Below, piece after piece: positions 18,058 to 27,183 of a stretch of 64,000 nucleotides of DNA. Origin of the DNA: an uncultured Clostridium sp. (GTDB taxonomy: Bacteria; Bacillota; Clostridia; TANB77; CAG-508); assembly GCA_900553015.1 (NCBI GenBank), contig USBY01000002.1, positions 58,763 through 122,762 on the forward strand, given 5' to 3'. Numbering within the stretch: position 1 is the first letter of the stretch; each line of letters begins with the position of its first letter. The notes below the pieces were generated by a model. It searched no databases. It saw nothing but the letters and a program-made list of their open reading frames with translations, and was not told where the DNA came from. The position numbers and the translations under genes are program-made.

Positions 18058-18663
18058 TTATTGTTTGATATTTGTCAACATAATTATGTTATCCATTATC
18101 TCTTTACTTACTTGCTCTAGCTCCTCTTTTGAAGGCTTTTTAGTAACTCTATCACTATAATCTAATGGCTTTCCATAATTAACATATACCTTTTTAAAAG
18201 GTTTCTCCCCTCCTACTATTCCAACTGGTTGCACTTTTGCACCTGTTTGTAGTACGAAAAATGCTACTCCTTCTTTTACACTTTCTCCTTTTTCTAATCC
18301 ATTTCTTGTTCCTTCTGGGAACATAGCTATACTTTCTTTATTTTTTAGAGCTTTTAATGTTGTTTTTAAAGCTGCTATTTCTTTATTGTCTCTTTTAACA
18401 TATATAGCATCAAATACATAACCTAAAAATTTTAAGAATTTATTTTTAGTTAATTCTTCTTTTGCCATAAATCTAACATGTCTTCCTGCTGTTACTACAA
18501 TTAAAGGTGGGTCCAAATAACTTCTATGGTTTCCACAATATATTACTGGGCCTTCCTTCGGAATATTTTCCTTTCCTATAACTTTTAACCTATATACAAC
18601 TTTGCAATATAAATATATTGCTGTTCTAACTATTACTCTTAATATTCTTTTTATAATGTTCAT
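18058..18663 (-). CDS. plsC: 1-acyl-sn-glycerol-3-phosphate acyltransferase
   Basis: The 201-residue enzyme transfers an acyl chain to lysophosphatidic acid to make phosphatidic acid for membrane lipids. The catalytic H-x4-D motif is NHRSYLD (H46, D51) and the substrate-binding motif is FPEGTRNG. An amphipathic basic N-terminus (about 1-25) would hold it to the membrane. The start overlaps the end of cmk by 38 bases; ATG 18663 has its own AAGGAGA ribosome site inside cmk. The cmk-plsC-rpsA order is common in Clostridia, though ispH is usually next to it and is elsewhere here. Confidence 0.93.
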   Translation of the reverse strand: MNIIKRILRVIVRTAIYLYCKVVYRLKVIGKENIPKEGPVIYCGNHRSYLDPPLIVVTAGRHVRFMAKEELTKNKFLKFLGYVFDAIYVKRDNKEIAALKTTLKALKNKESIAMFPEGTRNGLEKGESVKEGVAFFVLQTGAKVQPVGIVGGEKPFKKVYVNYGKPLDYSDRVTKKPSKEELEQVSKEIMDNIIMLTNIKQ

Positions 18664-19354
18664 TTCTATTCTCCTTAGTTTTTTGTTTTATTATTTTTAT
18701 TATTTTATGCTTAATTTTATTTACGCTTGATTTACTTGAATCTACATATATTGCATCTGGAGCCTTTTTTAATGCCCCTACTTTTTTATTCATATCATTC
18801 TTGTCTCTTTCCATTATTGATTGTAAGACTTCTTCAAATGATTGATTAATTCCATTTCTTTTATTTTGTCTGCATCTTCTTTTAGCTCGCTCTATTGGTG
18901 TTGCATCCAAATATATTTTTACTTTTGCCTCTGGAAAAACTACAGTAGTAATATCTCGTCCTTCCATTATAATGTTCTTGCCTTCTTTTAACCATTCATA
19001 ACCTATTTTTCTTTCCAGTTTTGTTATTTTATCTCTAACTCCTAAAATACTAGATGTTTTAGAAACTATTCCTGTTACTTCTGGAGTTCTGATTTTGCCA
19101 GTTACATCTTCTCCATTTAAGAATACTGACTGCTTATTATTTTTATTCTTTAAATTTATATCTATTTTTTCTAATATTTCTTCTACTTTTTCTTCATCAG
19201 TAATATCTATATTATTTTGAAGTACTGCTAAAGCATGGCATCTATATAGCATTCCTGTGTCTATACTTACTAGCCCCAAATCTTTAGCAACTAATTTTGT
19301 TATTGTGCCTTTTCCTGAACCTGCTGGTCCATCTATTGCAACTATATATGACAT
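18626..19354 (-). CDS. cmk: Cytidylate kinase
   Basis: This 242-residue kinase phosphorylates CMP and dCMP with ATP. The P-loop GPAGSGKGT covers residues 9-17, followed by the SIDTGMLYR nucleotide-binding region, the EGRDITTVVFP segment and the lid DATPIERAKRR. I start at ATG 19354 (MSYIV), preceded by GGTGG; an in-frame ATG five codons upstream overlaps that site. The C-terminal 25 residues are Lys-rich and arise from the region overlapping plsC, so the tail may be drift. Confidence 0.95.
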   Translation of the reverse strand: MSYIVAIDGPAGSGKGTITKLVAKDLGLVSIDTGMLYRCHALAVLQNNIDITDEEKVEEILEKIDINLKNKNNKQSVFLNGEDVTGKIRTPEVTGIVSKTSSILGVRDKITKLERKIGYEWLKEGKNIIMEGRDITTVVFPEAKVKIYLDATPIERAKRRCRQNKRNGINQSFEEVLQSIMERDKNDMNKKVGALKKAPDAIYVDSSKSSVNKIKHKIIKIIKQKTKENRNEHYKKNIKSNS

Positions 19355-19368
19355 TTTTCCACCATCCA

Positions 19369-20208
19369 CTAATTATTTTCTTCTTTACTAATATGTATAT
19401 CTTTTATTATTATTTTAATTGTTTGTACTCGCATTGTTGTTAATTTTTCAATTTCTTTTATTATTTTGTTTTTAAAATTATCTACAATATTTCTAACATT
19501 CCCACCATATTCAACACTAAGTTCTATGTATACATATGGACCTTCTGGCTGATTATCTATTCTTGTTCTTATTATATTGTATATATTTGGATCTTTTTTT
19601 GCTATATATTCTATAATTTGTCTAAATACTGTATCTGATATTGTAAAATTTCCTAAATAACTAAAAGTAGGTCTTATTATTGATTTTTCTGATATATATG
19701 GTTTATCATTTCTGCCTTTAAATTTAAATATTTGAAGTGGATCTAATATAAATCCCGAAAAATCTTTTTTAATTTCGAATGTTGGTACTGGTATAACATG
19801 TTTTCCCTCTGTTACCCTACTTCTTCTAGCTTCTTGAATTTCTTCTGGTGTTGCAATTTCATCTATGTATATAATTTTTTCTATTGGCGGTAAACCTATA
19901 TTTGCAGCTATTTTATTTACCATACCATCAGATGTTCCTAATATTAGAATTGATTCTGGTTTATATTTTTCTATTGCTTTCCTTATTTCATCTTTTTGTT
20001 CTTGTTTTAAAAATAATGCTTTTTTTACAGTTTCTATTTTAGTTGGTGCTTTTTTAGCAGATTCACCTGCGATTATCTCATTATCATTTATAAAAAGCCC
20101 ATCATCTATTATATAATGAATATTATTTTCATTCGCAACCATTTGTGCTCTATAGCTTTTTCCAGTTCCAGATGGCCCTACAAAAGCATACACTTTAATA
20201 TTGTTCAT
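19369..20208 (-). CDS. P-loop NTPase fused to an Asp23-family domain
   Basis: The 279-residue product joins two parts. Residues 1-130 begin with Walker A GPSGTGKS (11-18) and look like a kinase-type NTPase. Residues about 185-275 resemble the Asp23/YloU envelope-stress domain: GNFTISDTVFRQII, then VYIELSVEYGGNVR and a mixed strand ending TTMRVQTIKIIIKDI. Asp23 proteins are normally separate, so the combination is unusual and its job is unknown. A role linking nucleotide binding to the cell envelope is speculation. The gene sits 14 bases upstream of cmk and opens this operon. Confidence 0.75.
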   Translation of the reverse strand: MNNIKVYAFVGPSGTGKSYRAQMVANENNIHYIIDDGLFINDNEIIAGESAKKAPTKIETVKKALFLKQEQKDEIRKAIEKYKPESILILGTSDGMVNKIAANIGLPPIEKIIYIDEIATPEEIQEARRSRVTEGKHVIPVPTFEIKKDFSGFILDPLQIFKFKGRNDKPYISEKSIIRPTFSYLGNFTISDTVFRQIIEYIAKKDPNIYNIIRTRIDNQPEGPYVYIELSVEYGGNVRNIVDNFKNKIIKEIEKLTTMRVQTIKIIIKDIHISKEENN

Positions 20209-20313
20209 AGTTACTCCTCTTATTTTTCTTCTTATTAATATTTATACTTAATTCTTGTATATTATACCTCATTATTTTTCTGTTTTCAATTATATTATAC
20301 AATTAGTGCTAAT

Positions 20314-20342
20314 TTGATTCTTTATGTAAATTATGCTATAAT
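20314..20342 (+). promoter_or_regulatory. Shared-block promoter, copy A
   Basis: TTGATT (20314-20319), 17 bases, TATAAT (20337-20342) with an extended TGC. The spacer CTTTATGTAAATTATGC is nearly the same as in the promoters at 20872 and 43427. Confidence 0.8.
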
Positions 20343-20420
20343 TAAATTTACAAAAGCGCTTCACATATCTCTAAACTAAGAGATTTGCTTTATAAAAAAC
20401 TTCTTGGGAAATGGAGAAAT

Positions 20421-20741
20421 ATGGATTATACCAGATTTATGGAAGGTGCAGATGTTTTTGCATTTTTGCTCCCATTAATAACGCTAGGCTTTTTATCAAG
20501 ATTTGGGCAAAACATTGCAAATAACATTAACCAAAAAAATTACAAAAAGATTTTCGTACAGTTTTTAGTTTGCCTGTTTTTGACAAGCTCAAGTATATTA
20601 TTTGCGCAGGAATCTAATTCACAAATAGGTGAATACCTGGCATGTGTATGCTTTGGAGGAACTGGGATGTTATTTTTTTCTATAATTCCAGTAATAAAAC
20701 AAAGAATACAGATACATTTCAAAAAATTTGTAACTCGTTAA
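20421..20741 (+). CDS. Small membrane protein of unknown function, tandem copy 1
   Basis: A 106-residue protein with about three hydrophobic segments (residues 15-30, 48-66, 76-96) and a basic C-terminus. It resembles the next gene in layout and in short motifs (Q-x-G-x-YLA, GG-G-ML). I do not recognise the family. The start is ATG 20421, after ATGGAG; the same leader CTTCTTGGGAAATGGAG precedes the next gene. It has its own promoter and terminator, so both were copied as complete units. The islet stands between housekeeping genes and has no mobile gene beside it. Confidence 0.7.
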   Translation: MDYTRFMEGADVFAFLLPLITLGFLSRFGQNIANNINQKNYKKIFVQFLVCLFLTSSSILFAQESNSQIGEYLACVCFGGTGMLFFSIIPVIKQRIQIHFKKFVTR

Positions 20742-20751
20742 CCCGCACAAG

Positions 20752-20800
20752 TAAGTAACCAATTAACCCAGCAACCAACAAGAAGTTTTTTAGTCAGACT
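20752..20800. repeat. 49-base 3' block of copy 1, repeated at 21251-21299
   Basis: TAAGTAACCAATTAACCCAG onward is identical in both places for about 49 bases, up to the left arm of the terminator. In copy 2 the stop codon lies inside this block. Confidence 0.85.
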
Positions 20801-20816
20801 ATAGTCTGACTTTTTT
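20792..20816 (+). terminator. Perfect palindromic terminator of copy 1
   Basis: AGTCAGACTA pairs with TAGTCTGACT, followed by T's. Confidence 0.85.
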
Positions 20817-20871
20817 CTTTTTTTACTATACTGGATAATAGTTACATATCTTTTACCAATAATTATACTTT

Positions 20872-20900
20872 TTGCTTTTTTATGTACATCATGCTATAAT
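20872..20900 (+). promoter_or_regulatory. Shared-block promoter, copy B
   Basis: TTGCTT (20872-20877), 17 bases, TATAAT (20895-20900) with an extended TGC. The spacer TTTTATGTACATCATGC matches those of copies A and C. Confidence 0.8.
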
Positions 20901-20981
20901 TAAATTCACGTAAGCAGTTAATATAATTTCTAGAAATAAGAAATTTTGCTTTTAAAAAACTTCTTGGGAAATGGAGTATAT

Positions 20982-21257
20982 GTGATTACATTAGAAAATT
21001 TATCAATTATACTATCACTATTCACAATAGTGATAATTGATGTATTTTGTATGACACTTTTTAATAACTTAAAAAATGGACATCGAAATATAGCTTTTTT
21101 AAAGTTCTTTTTTTGTTTCATTTTAGTAATTGTAAGTTATATATTAGCTTATAAGACACAAAACCAAATGGGCTTATACTTGGCATTTATAAGTATAGGT
21201 GGAGAAGGTGCAATGCTTTCTGTTGTTACAACAACTATCAAAAAAAATCATAAGTAA
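20982..21257 (+). CDS. Small membrane protein of unknown function, tandem copy 2
   Basis: A 91-residue protein starting at GTG 20982, six bases after the leader's GGAG. It has three hydrophobic segments (about 5-27, 38-58 and 65-82), and the motif Q-x-GLYLA-x-x-x-x-GGEGAML aligns with copy 1 (Q-x-GEYLA...GGTGML). Overall similarity to copy 1 is low in the N-terminal half, while the leader, 3' block and terminator are nearly identical. The duplicated unit therefore shows faster change in the coding part. Function unknown. Confidence 0.68.
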   Translation: MITLENLSIILSLFTIVIIDVFCMTLFNNLKNGHRNIAFLKFFFCFILVIVSYILAYKTQNQMGLYLAFISIGGEGAMLSVVTTTIKKNHK

Positions 21258-21299
21258 CCAATTAACCCAGCAACCAACAAGAAGTTTTTTAGTCAGACC
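21251..21299. repeat. 49-base 3' block of copy 2
   Basis: Identical to 20752-20800 and runs into the copy 2 terminator; includes the stop codon of copy 2. Confidence 0.85.
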
Positions 21300-21315
21300 A
21301 TGGTCTGGCTTTTTT
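21291..21315 (+). terminator. Terminator of copy 2
   Basis: AGTCAGACCA pairs with TGGTCTGGCT (one G-T pair) followed by T's. The change from copy 1 is compensated in the centre of the palindrome. Confidence 0.85.
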
Positions 21316-21337
21316 CTTTTATATGAATATTTGTTAC

Positions 21338-21384
21338 AACGAAAAAGACACTATCACTTTAACAGTAATAATGTCTGTTTCGTT
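21338..21384. other. Inverted repeat between convergent genes
   Basis: AACGAAAAAGACA (21338-21350) and TGTCTGTTTCGTT (21372-21384), one mismatch, 21-base loop. It lies downstream of the 396-residue gene but has no clear T-run on that strand. Confidence 0.6.
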
Positions 21385-21398
21385 GTTCTTCTAAAATG

Positions 21399-22589
21399 TC
21401 ATAACCATTTTTCTGGAAGTACCTCTTTTAACATTTTAAGAGTTTCAAAATATTCTTTTACAAAAATTCCACTGGAATCAGCTTCCAGCAGGGAAATAAT
21501 CGCATCATACAGCTGATAATGATTGAAATCTCTCTCGACATGCAATAGTTTTATTGCACAATCAAGAACAAAAAACTCTCGTTCAATCTTCACATTTCTA
21601 TGGGAAGAAACACTTATCCCTTCGTTAAATGGTGAAAAAGAAACATATACTCCATATTTATGCTTTATAATTTTTTCTGTGCTAAGCATAAGCTCTCGTA
21701 TATATTCGTTATACGGAACATTTATATAATAGTTGTACATTTCATACTCTTCATTATATGAAATTTTTCCACATAACATATGATTAGTTCCAAATTCATT
21801 AAACTGGATTCTTTCTTTGCACTTATTTGGAATACTAATATTTCTTCCAATTCTATTATTGTCAAAGTATTTCTCGGATAAAATGTTTTCGGGTGAATAT
21901 ATACATGCTCTCTGCATAATAGCATGAAGTAAAACAATTTTGTCTATTTGAGGGTCCAAACATCTTAATTGTATATCATATTTTCTAATGATATCAATGT
22001 TCTCCCTTGAAAAGACATTATCCTCGGAAAGATTTTTTAGGATAACTCCATCACTTACAATCAAAACATTGAAATTTCTAAAATACCAGCTCGTAAACTG
22101 TCTTAACACCTCTTTTTCTATATTTTTTATAACATTTTCATTCCATTTGAATAAAATGCTATAGGTTCCATCTTTGTTTAAAAGAAGTGACTTCGTTCCG
22201 CTGGTCATTTCAACAGGTTTCATTTTTTCAGAAATATATCCCATTTTCTTTGCATAGTTGATAATTTCTTTTCTCATATGGATTAAGGTAGTAGGAGCTA
22301 AAATTCCACATACAATTGCTCCATTATAACTCCTAATATCCAAAAAAACTGTTTTCATGTAAATTTTTCCATCTTCTCCTCTAACAACATTCTTAGTTAA
22401 GCCCCGCTCAAATAATATTTCCACCTCGTCAGGCGTTAATTTTACAGTTTTATTTTCACCCCATCCTTCCCATGTTAATGTTACATCTTGATTTTTCCAC
22501 GGACCCATCCGATCCGTAATTATTTTTCGAGTATCATTAAATTCATAAACTGTATGCGATTTTATGATCTCTTCAACATAACTGCTCAT
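21399..22589 (-). CDS. Protein of unknown function, 396 residues
   Basis: I do not recognise this soluble protein. It lacks a signal peptide and membrane segments and shows no catalytic motif I can name. The N-terminal half has a WKNQDVTLTWEGWGENKTV stretch and a strand-rich region (60-160); the C-terminal half is helical and ends MLKEVLPEKWL. Its codons use G/C third positions more than the neighbouring metabolic genes, suggesting later arrival. The promoter (22635-22663) resembles the block shared by the small membrane genes and the 43.5 kb gene. The ribosome site is AAAGGAG, 11 bases from ATG 22589. Confidence 0.75.
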   Translation of the reverse strand: MSSYVEEIIKSHTVYEFNDTRKIITDRMGPWKNQDVTLTWEGWGENKTVKLTPDEVEILFERGLTKNVVRGEDGKIYMKTVFLDIRSYNGAIVCGILAPTTLIHMRKEIINYAKKMGYISEKMKPVEMTSGTKSLLLNKDGTYSILFKWNENVIKNIEKEVLRQFTSWYFRNFNVLIVSDGVILKNLSEDNVFSRENIDIIRKYDIQLRCLDPQIDKIVLLHAIMQRACIYSPENILSEKYFDNNRIGRNISIPNKCKERIQFNEFGTNHMLCGKISYNEEYEMYNYYINVPYNEYIRELMLSTEKIIKHKYGVYVSFSPFNEGISVSSHRNVKIEREFFVLDCAIKLLHVERDFNHYQLYDAIISLLEADSSGIFVKEYFETLKMLKEVLPEKWL

Positions 22590-22634
22590 AATACTATTAT
22601 CTCCTTTCTACTTTGCTTTTAAAGCTACATTTAC

Positions 22635-22663
22635 ATAATATCATTTTTCCCGTAAAAAATCAA
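22635..22663 (-). promoter_or_regulatory. Promoter of the 396-residue gene, variant of the shared block
   Basis: On the minus strand TTGATT, 17 bases, TATTAT with an extended TGA. The spacer starts TTTTA and ends AATGA, close to the other three promoters but diverged in the middle. Confidence 0.65.
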
Positions 22664-22703
22664 ACTCATAATATAATTATTATTGTATAGTTTTTTCTAA
22701 CAT

Positions 22704-22737
22704 AAATGGGAGCATTTTAAAAATGCTCCCATTTTTT
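22704..22737. terminator. Strong terminator downstream of pgi
   Basis: AAATGGGAGCATTTT pairs with AAAATGCTCCCATTT across a two-base loop, with T's on one strand and A's on the other, so it can act both ways. Confidence 0.9.
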
Positions 22738-22751
22738 GGTATCAGCCACCA

Positions 22752-24065
22752 TTATTTTTCATATCCTGGTTTTCCAAGTAATGTAAACATATTCTTTTTA
22801 TATGCTTCTACACCTGGTTGATTAAATGGATTTACTCCTAATAATTTACCAGACATTGCACATGCAAGCTCGAAGAAATATATTAGTTGTCCTAAGTTCT
22901 CTTCATCTAATTTTTCCATTGTTATTAAGATGTTTGGAACATCTCCATCAACATGTGCTGCAATTGTTGCTTCCATAGCTTTTTTGTTTACATAGTCCAA
23001 TGTTTTTCCTACAAGATAATTTAATCCATCTAAATTATCTTCATCTGTCTCTATTTTTATATCAGTTTTTGATTTTTCTACATTTAATACTGTTTCGAAT
23101 AAATTACGTCTTCCTTGTTGAATATATTGTCCCATAGAATGTAAGTCTGTTGTAAATTCTACTCCTGCTGGGAAAATTCCTTTTAAATCTTTTCCTTCAC
23201 TTTCACCATATAATTGTTTCCACCATTCTATGAAATAGTGTAATTTTGGTTCATAATCTACTAATAATTCTATATCTTTTTTATTTTCATATAAAATATT
23301 TCTTGCAACTGCATATTTATAACAATCATTATATTTTAAATTTTCTTCTGCATATTTGTTTTGTGCAGATAATGCTCCTTGCATTAATTTATCTATATCA
23401 ATTCCTGCTACTGCTATAGGAAGTAATCCTACAGCTGTTAAAACAGAATATCTTCCACCAACATTGTCTGGAATAACAAATTCTTCGTAGCCTTCTTTAT
23501 CTGCAAGTTGTTTTAAAGCTCCTTTTTTCTTGTCTGTTGTAACATAAATTCTGCTTCTTGCTTCATCTATTCCATATTTATTCTCTAAAAATTCTCTGAA
23601 TATTCTAAATGCAATTGCTGGTTCTGTTGTTGTTCCAGATTTAGATATAACATTTATAGATAAGTCTCTATCTCCTATAAATTCTATAATATCATTTATA
23701 TAATCAGGATTTAAATTATTTCCTGCAAATATTACTTTTGGATATTTTGATTTTTCATCTGGTACAGCATTTGCAAAGTTGCTATTCATAGATTCTATTA
23801 CTGCTCTTGCACCTAAATATGATCCTCCAATTCCTATTACTAGAAATACATCAGAATCCCTTTGTACTTTTTTAGCTGCTTTTTCTATTCTTTTGAATTC
23901 TTTTTTATCATAATCAGTTGGAAGTTTAAGCCATCCTAAAAATTCTTTTTCATCATCTGCTTTTTTATATAATTCATTATGTATATCTGTTACTTTTTTT
24001 GAATATTTTAATAATTCTTCCTCATCTAATTTTGTATAGCTTAAGTCTATTTTTAAATCTTTCAT
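22752..24065 (-). CDS. pgi: Glucose-6-phosphate isomerase
   Basis: The 437-residue enzyme interconverts glucose 6-phosphate and fructose 6-phosphate. It has the SIS fold signatures VIGIGGSYLGARA and ISKSGTTTEPA, DNVGGRYSVLT, and a C-terminal NPFNQPGVEAYK segment, as in the shorter Firmicutes form. ATG 24065 follows AGAGGT. It is separated from glgP by about 350 bases with a terminator, so it has its own control, but it links glycogen-derived glucose phosphate to glycolysis. Confidence 0.97.
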   Translation of the reverse strand: MKDLKIDLSYTKLDEEELLKYSKKVTDIHNELYKKADDEKEFLGWLKLPTDYDKKEFKRIEKAAKKVQRDSDVFLVIGIGGSYLGARAVIESMNSNFANAVPDEKSKYPKVIFAGNNLNPDYINDIIEFIGDRDLSINVISKSGTTTEPAIAFRIFREFLENKYGIDEARSRIYVTTDKKKGALKQLADKEGYEEFVIPDNVGGRYSVLTAVGLLPIAVAGIDIDKLMQGALSAQNKYAEENLKYNDCYKYAVARNILYENKKDIELLVDYEPKLHYFIEWWKQLYGESEGKDLKGIFPAGVEFTTDLHSMGQYIQQGRRNLFETVLNVEKSKTDIKIETDEDNLDGLNYLVGKTLDYVNKKAMEATIAAHVDGDVPNILITMEKLDEENLGQLIYFFELACAMSGKLLGVNPFNQPGVEAYKKNMFTLLGKPGYEK

Positions 24066-24172
24066 ATGGCAATACCTCTTTTCCTTTTTTTATGAATTTA
24101 TTCTATATCATATTAGTATTTTATGCAAGGATTTTAACATTGTTATTTTATGAATATCGTCACTTGTTTGAA

Positions 24173-24206
24173 GACTATTAAAATGAATGCTTACATTTTA
24201 ATAGTC
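24173..24206. other. Perfect 13-bp inverted repeat in the pgi/glgP gap
   Basis: GACTATTAAAATG (24173-24185) and CATTTTAATAGTC (24194-24206), 8-base loop, no T-run. It lies upstream of pgi on the minus strand, so it may be an operator or a leader hairpin. The rest of 24066-24419 holds the glgP terminator and repeats. Confidence 0.6.
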
Positions 24207-24273
24207 AAATTCGCAAAAGCATGAAATAATAGTTTTTATTTAAACAATGAATGCGAAAACAATATATAGAAAA

Positions 24274-24326
24274 GTAAAAATAACCCCCAAATTGAAAAAC
24301 TTTTGTTTAACAGTTTGAAGGTTATT
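24274..24326 (-). terminator. Probable glgP terminator
   Basis: On the minus strand AATAACC plus an AAACTG-type arm pairs with CAATTTGGGGGTTATT and runs into T's. The loop is long, about 20 bases. Confidence 0.55.
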
Positions 24327-24338
24327 TTAATATTATAC

Positions 24339-24412
24339 CGGGATTTTAAGAACGTCCCCAAATCCCTCTGGGAAACGTCGCAAATTCCTGTTGGGAACAT
24401 CCCCAAATCCTT
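24339..24412. repeat. Dispersed palindromic repeat, locus 3 (three units)
   Basis: CGGGATTTTAAGAACGTCCCC then AAATCCCT, then two decayed units (GGGAAACGTCGC...ATTCC, GGGAACATCCCC...AAATCC). The array ends within ten bases of the glgP stop. Confidence 0.85.
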
Positions 24413-24419
24413 ATTAATT

Positions 24420-26990
24420 CTATCTTGTTACCCATTGAATTAAATCTAAGTTAGCAGTATCTAGCATCATATTTGTTTGTGGCATAACTCTAAATGTATA
24501 ACCATAGTTACCACCTGTTTTTAATTCTATCTTAGCAGAATATTTATATGTTCTGTTTTCGTCATCTTGTTCTATTAAGTTCATTGGAACAGTTTGAATT
24601 TGTTCCATTATTCCATTTTCTAATATTTTACCATAGTATACTTCTGTTCTAATTGAATTACAGTCTATATTTTCTGGTAAGTTTACTATACAATGTACTT
24701 CTATTTGGTTACCTGCATCTATTGTTATATTATCTAAATTATTATTTTGAGTAATTTTTATATCTTTCCAACTTGCATAAAGATTCTTTTTCCAGTTAGT
24801 AAAATCAATTACTTCATCTAAGTTTTGATAATGATTTTTAGATAAATTAGCAAGTTCCATGTAGTAATCTCTTGTATAATCGATTACCATTCTTGAAGTT
24901 GAATATTTTCCTCCTGTTGAAATTATTGAATTTTTAAACATTTCCATCCATTTGTCAGATACTCCATCTTCTTTTTTATTTTCATAATATAATGGAATAA
25001 TTTTATTTTCCAAAGTATTATATAAGCTTTCGCTATCAGCAATATCTTGTTCTTCATAAGATTGATATTCTGTATTATCTCCTATTGTCCAACCATTTTT
25101 TTGGTTATATCCTTCTGCCCACCAACCATCTAGTACACTAAAGTTAATTACACCATTTACAGATGCTTTTTGACCACTTGTACCAGAAGCTTCCATTGGT
25201 CTTCTTGGATTATTAAGCCATACGTCAACACCACTTATTAGATATCTTGACATTGCTATATTGTAATTTTCTAATAAGAATATCTTTCCTTTAAATTGAG
25301 GTTTCATAGAAACTTCATGAATATATTTTATTAAATCTTGACCTTCTTTATCTGCTGGATGTGCTTTACCAGCAAAAATTAATTGAACTGGTCTTTCTGG
25401 ATTATTTAATAATTGTGTTAATCTTTCTAAATCTCTAAATATTAATGTTGCTCTTTTATATGTTGCAAATCTTCTTGCAAAACCAATTGTTAAAGCATTT
25501 GGATTTAATTTAGAAACTATTTCATTTATTTCTTCATAATTATATCCACTAGATTTTAATCTAGTTGTTATATTACTTTTTACTAAAGCACATAGTTTTT
25601 TCTTTCTATCTGTATGTGTATCCCATAATTCTTTATTAGGAATATTTTTAATATCATTCCATGTTTCGTCATCTTGAATATTATCTTGCCAATAAGGTTT
25701 TAAATATTGGTTAAATAATTTTTTCATTGATGGTGCAAGCCATGAACATGTGTGAATTCCATTTGTTACATATTCTATTGGTGATTCATCTGGTGCAATG
25801 TTTGGCCATACATCAGAGAATAATCTTCTTGATACTGCCCCATGTAACTTACTTACACCATTCTTTTTACCAGCTATTCTTAATGCAAGCATTCCCATAT
25901 TAAATCCTTGCTCTAAACCTTGACTATTTTTCATACCTAATCTTAAGAAATCCTCACGAGAAATTCCAAGTTTTGGCCAGAAATTAGAAAAATATTTATC
26001 CATTAATTCTATTGGGAATATATCATTTCCAGCTGGAACTGGTGTATGTGTTGTAAATACTGTCTTTGCTGAGCACATTGATTTCGCAACTTCGAATGAT
26101 ACTTGTTTTTCCTCCATTGCATCTTTTATTACTTCTAATGTTAAGAATGCAGAATGACCTTCATTCATATGGTATACACTTGGTTTTAACCCTAAACGCT
26201 TTAATAACTTTATACCTGCCATTCCTAAGACAATTTCTTGTCTTATTCTCATTTCTTGGTCTCCACCATATAGTCTTAATGTAACAACTCTATCTTCTGC
26301 TATGTTTTTATCTATATCTGAGTCCATTAAATATAAAGAAATTCTACCTACAACAATTTTCCATATCTTTAAATATAGCTTTCTGTCTGGGAAATCTACA
26401 TCTATTATTAAATCTTCACCATTTTCATCTTTTACTGGTAAAATTGGTAAATTATCTAAATCTATATTTGTATACTCAGTTTTTTGAGTTCCATATCCAT
26501 CTATTTTTTGGTTAAAATAACCATTTTTATATAATAAACCTACAGCAACAAAAGGTAAACCTAAATCACTTGCAGATTTTAAATGGTCTCCAGAAAGTAT
26601 TCCCAATCCACCTGAATATATTGGTATTATCTCATCTATACCATATTCAGCTGAAAAATATGCAATTAAATCATTTGCATTATTAGGATAATTTTTAGAA
26701 AACCATGTTTCTTTTGTTTGCATATATGAATTAAAATGATTTACAACTTCATCATATTTAGCTAAGAATTCCTCGTCCTTTGCTATGTCTTCTAATTTAT
26801 CTTGAGAAACTAGTTTTAAAAATTTAACTGGATTTTTTCCAACTGTTTCCCATAAGTCAGAATCAATTTCTTTAAATAATCTTAAAAATTCTGAATTCCA
26901 AGACCACCATAAATTGTTTGCAATATCTAATAATTCTCCTACTCTTTTTGGTAATTGTGGATTTACCGTAATTTTATTAAATATATACAT
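24420..26990 (-). CDS. glgP: Alpha-glucan (glycogen/maltodextrin) phosphorylase
   Basis: The enzyme cleaves alpha-1,4-glucan with phosphate to release glucose 1-phosphate. The 856-residue form starts with the DUF3417 (PF11897) domain (WWSWNSEFLRLF), typical of the Thermus/Thermotoga and Clostridia branch, followed by a GT35 catalytic domain. The pyridoxal phosphate lysine is K608 in SGTSGQKAS, with NVHVDVWLNNPRRPMEASG-type residues just before. It has a C-terminal extension of about 90 residues with beta-rich character, as in this subfamily. ATG 26990 follows AAGGAGG. It is divergent from the DUF4912-GH57 pair, which suggests joint control. Confidence 0.93.
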   Translation of the reverse strand: MYIFNKITVNPQLPKRVGELLDIANNLWWSWNSEFLRLFKEIDSDLWETVGKNPVKFLKLVSQDKLEDIAKDEEFLAKYDEVVNHFNSYMQTKETWFSKNYPNNANDLIAYFSAEYGIDEIIPIYSGGLGILSGDHLKSASDLGLPFVAVGLLYKNGYFNQKIDGYGTQKTEYTNIDLDNLPILPVKDENGEDLIIDVDFPDRKLYLKIWKIVVGRISLYLMDSDIDKNIAEDRVVTLRLYGGDQEMRIRQEIVLGMAGIKLLKRLGLKPSVYHMNEGHSAFLTLEVIKDAMEEKQVSFEVAKSMCSAKTVFTTHTPVPAGNDIFPIELMDKYFSNFWPKLGISREDFLRLGMKNSQGLEQGFNMGMLALRIAGKKNGVSKLHGAVSRRLFSDVWPNIAPDESPIEYVTNGIHTCSWLAPSMKKLFNQYLKPYWQDNIQDDETWNDIKNIPNKELWDTHTDRKKKLCALVKSNITTRLKSSGYNYEEINEIVSKLNPNALTIGFARRFATYKRATLIFRDLERLTQLLNNPERPVQLIFAGKAHPADKEGQDLIKYIHEVSMKPQFKGKIFLLENYNIAMSRYLISGVDVWLNNPRRPMEASGTSGQKASVNGVINFSVLDGWWAEGYNQKNGWTIGDNTEYQSYEEQDIADSESLYNTLENKIIPLYYENKKEDGVSDKWMEMFKNSIISTGGKYSTSRMVIDYTRDYYMELANLSKNHYQNLDEVIDFTNWKKNLYASWKDIKITQNNNLDNITIDAGNQIEVHCIVNLPENIDCNSIRTEVYYGKILENGIMEQIQTVPMNLIEQDDENRTYKYSAKIELKTGGNYGYTFRVMPQTNMMLDTANLDLIQWVTR

Positions 26991-27183
26991 TAATATTTCC
27001 TCCTTAGTTTCTTCGTGTTTTATCTGTCGTACTTAACTTATTATATTATCTATTATAGTTTTATTTTTGTCAAATAATTTTTAGTATTTCTTTATAATAT
27101 TTTTGTCTTTTTTCTATTGAATTTATTTCCATTTTGATATAGTATATATATTAATTATGGTTTGACACAAAGGAGGAAATTAA

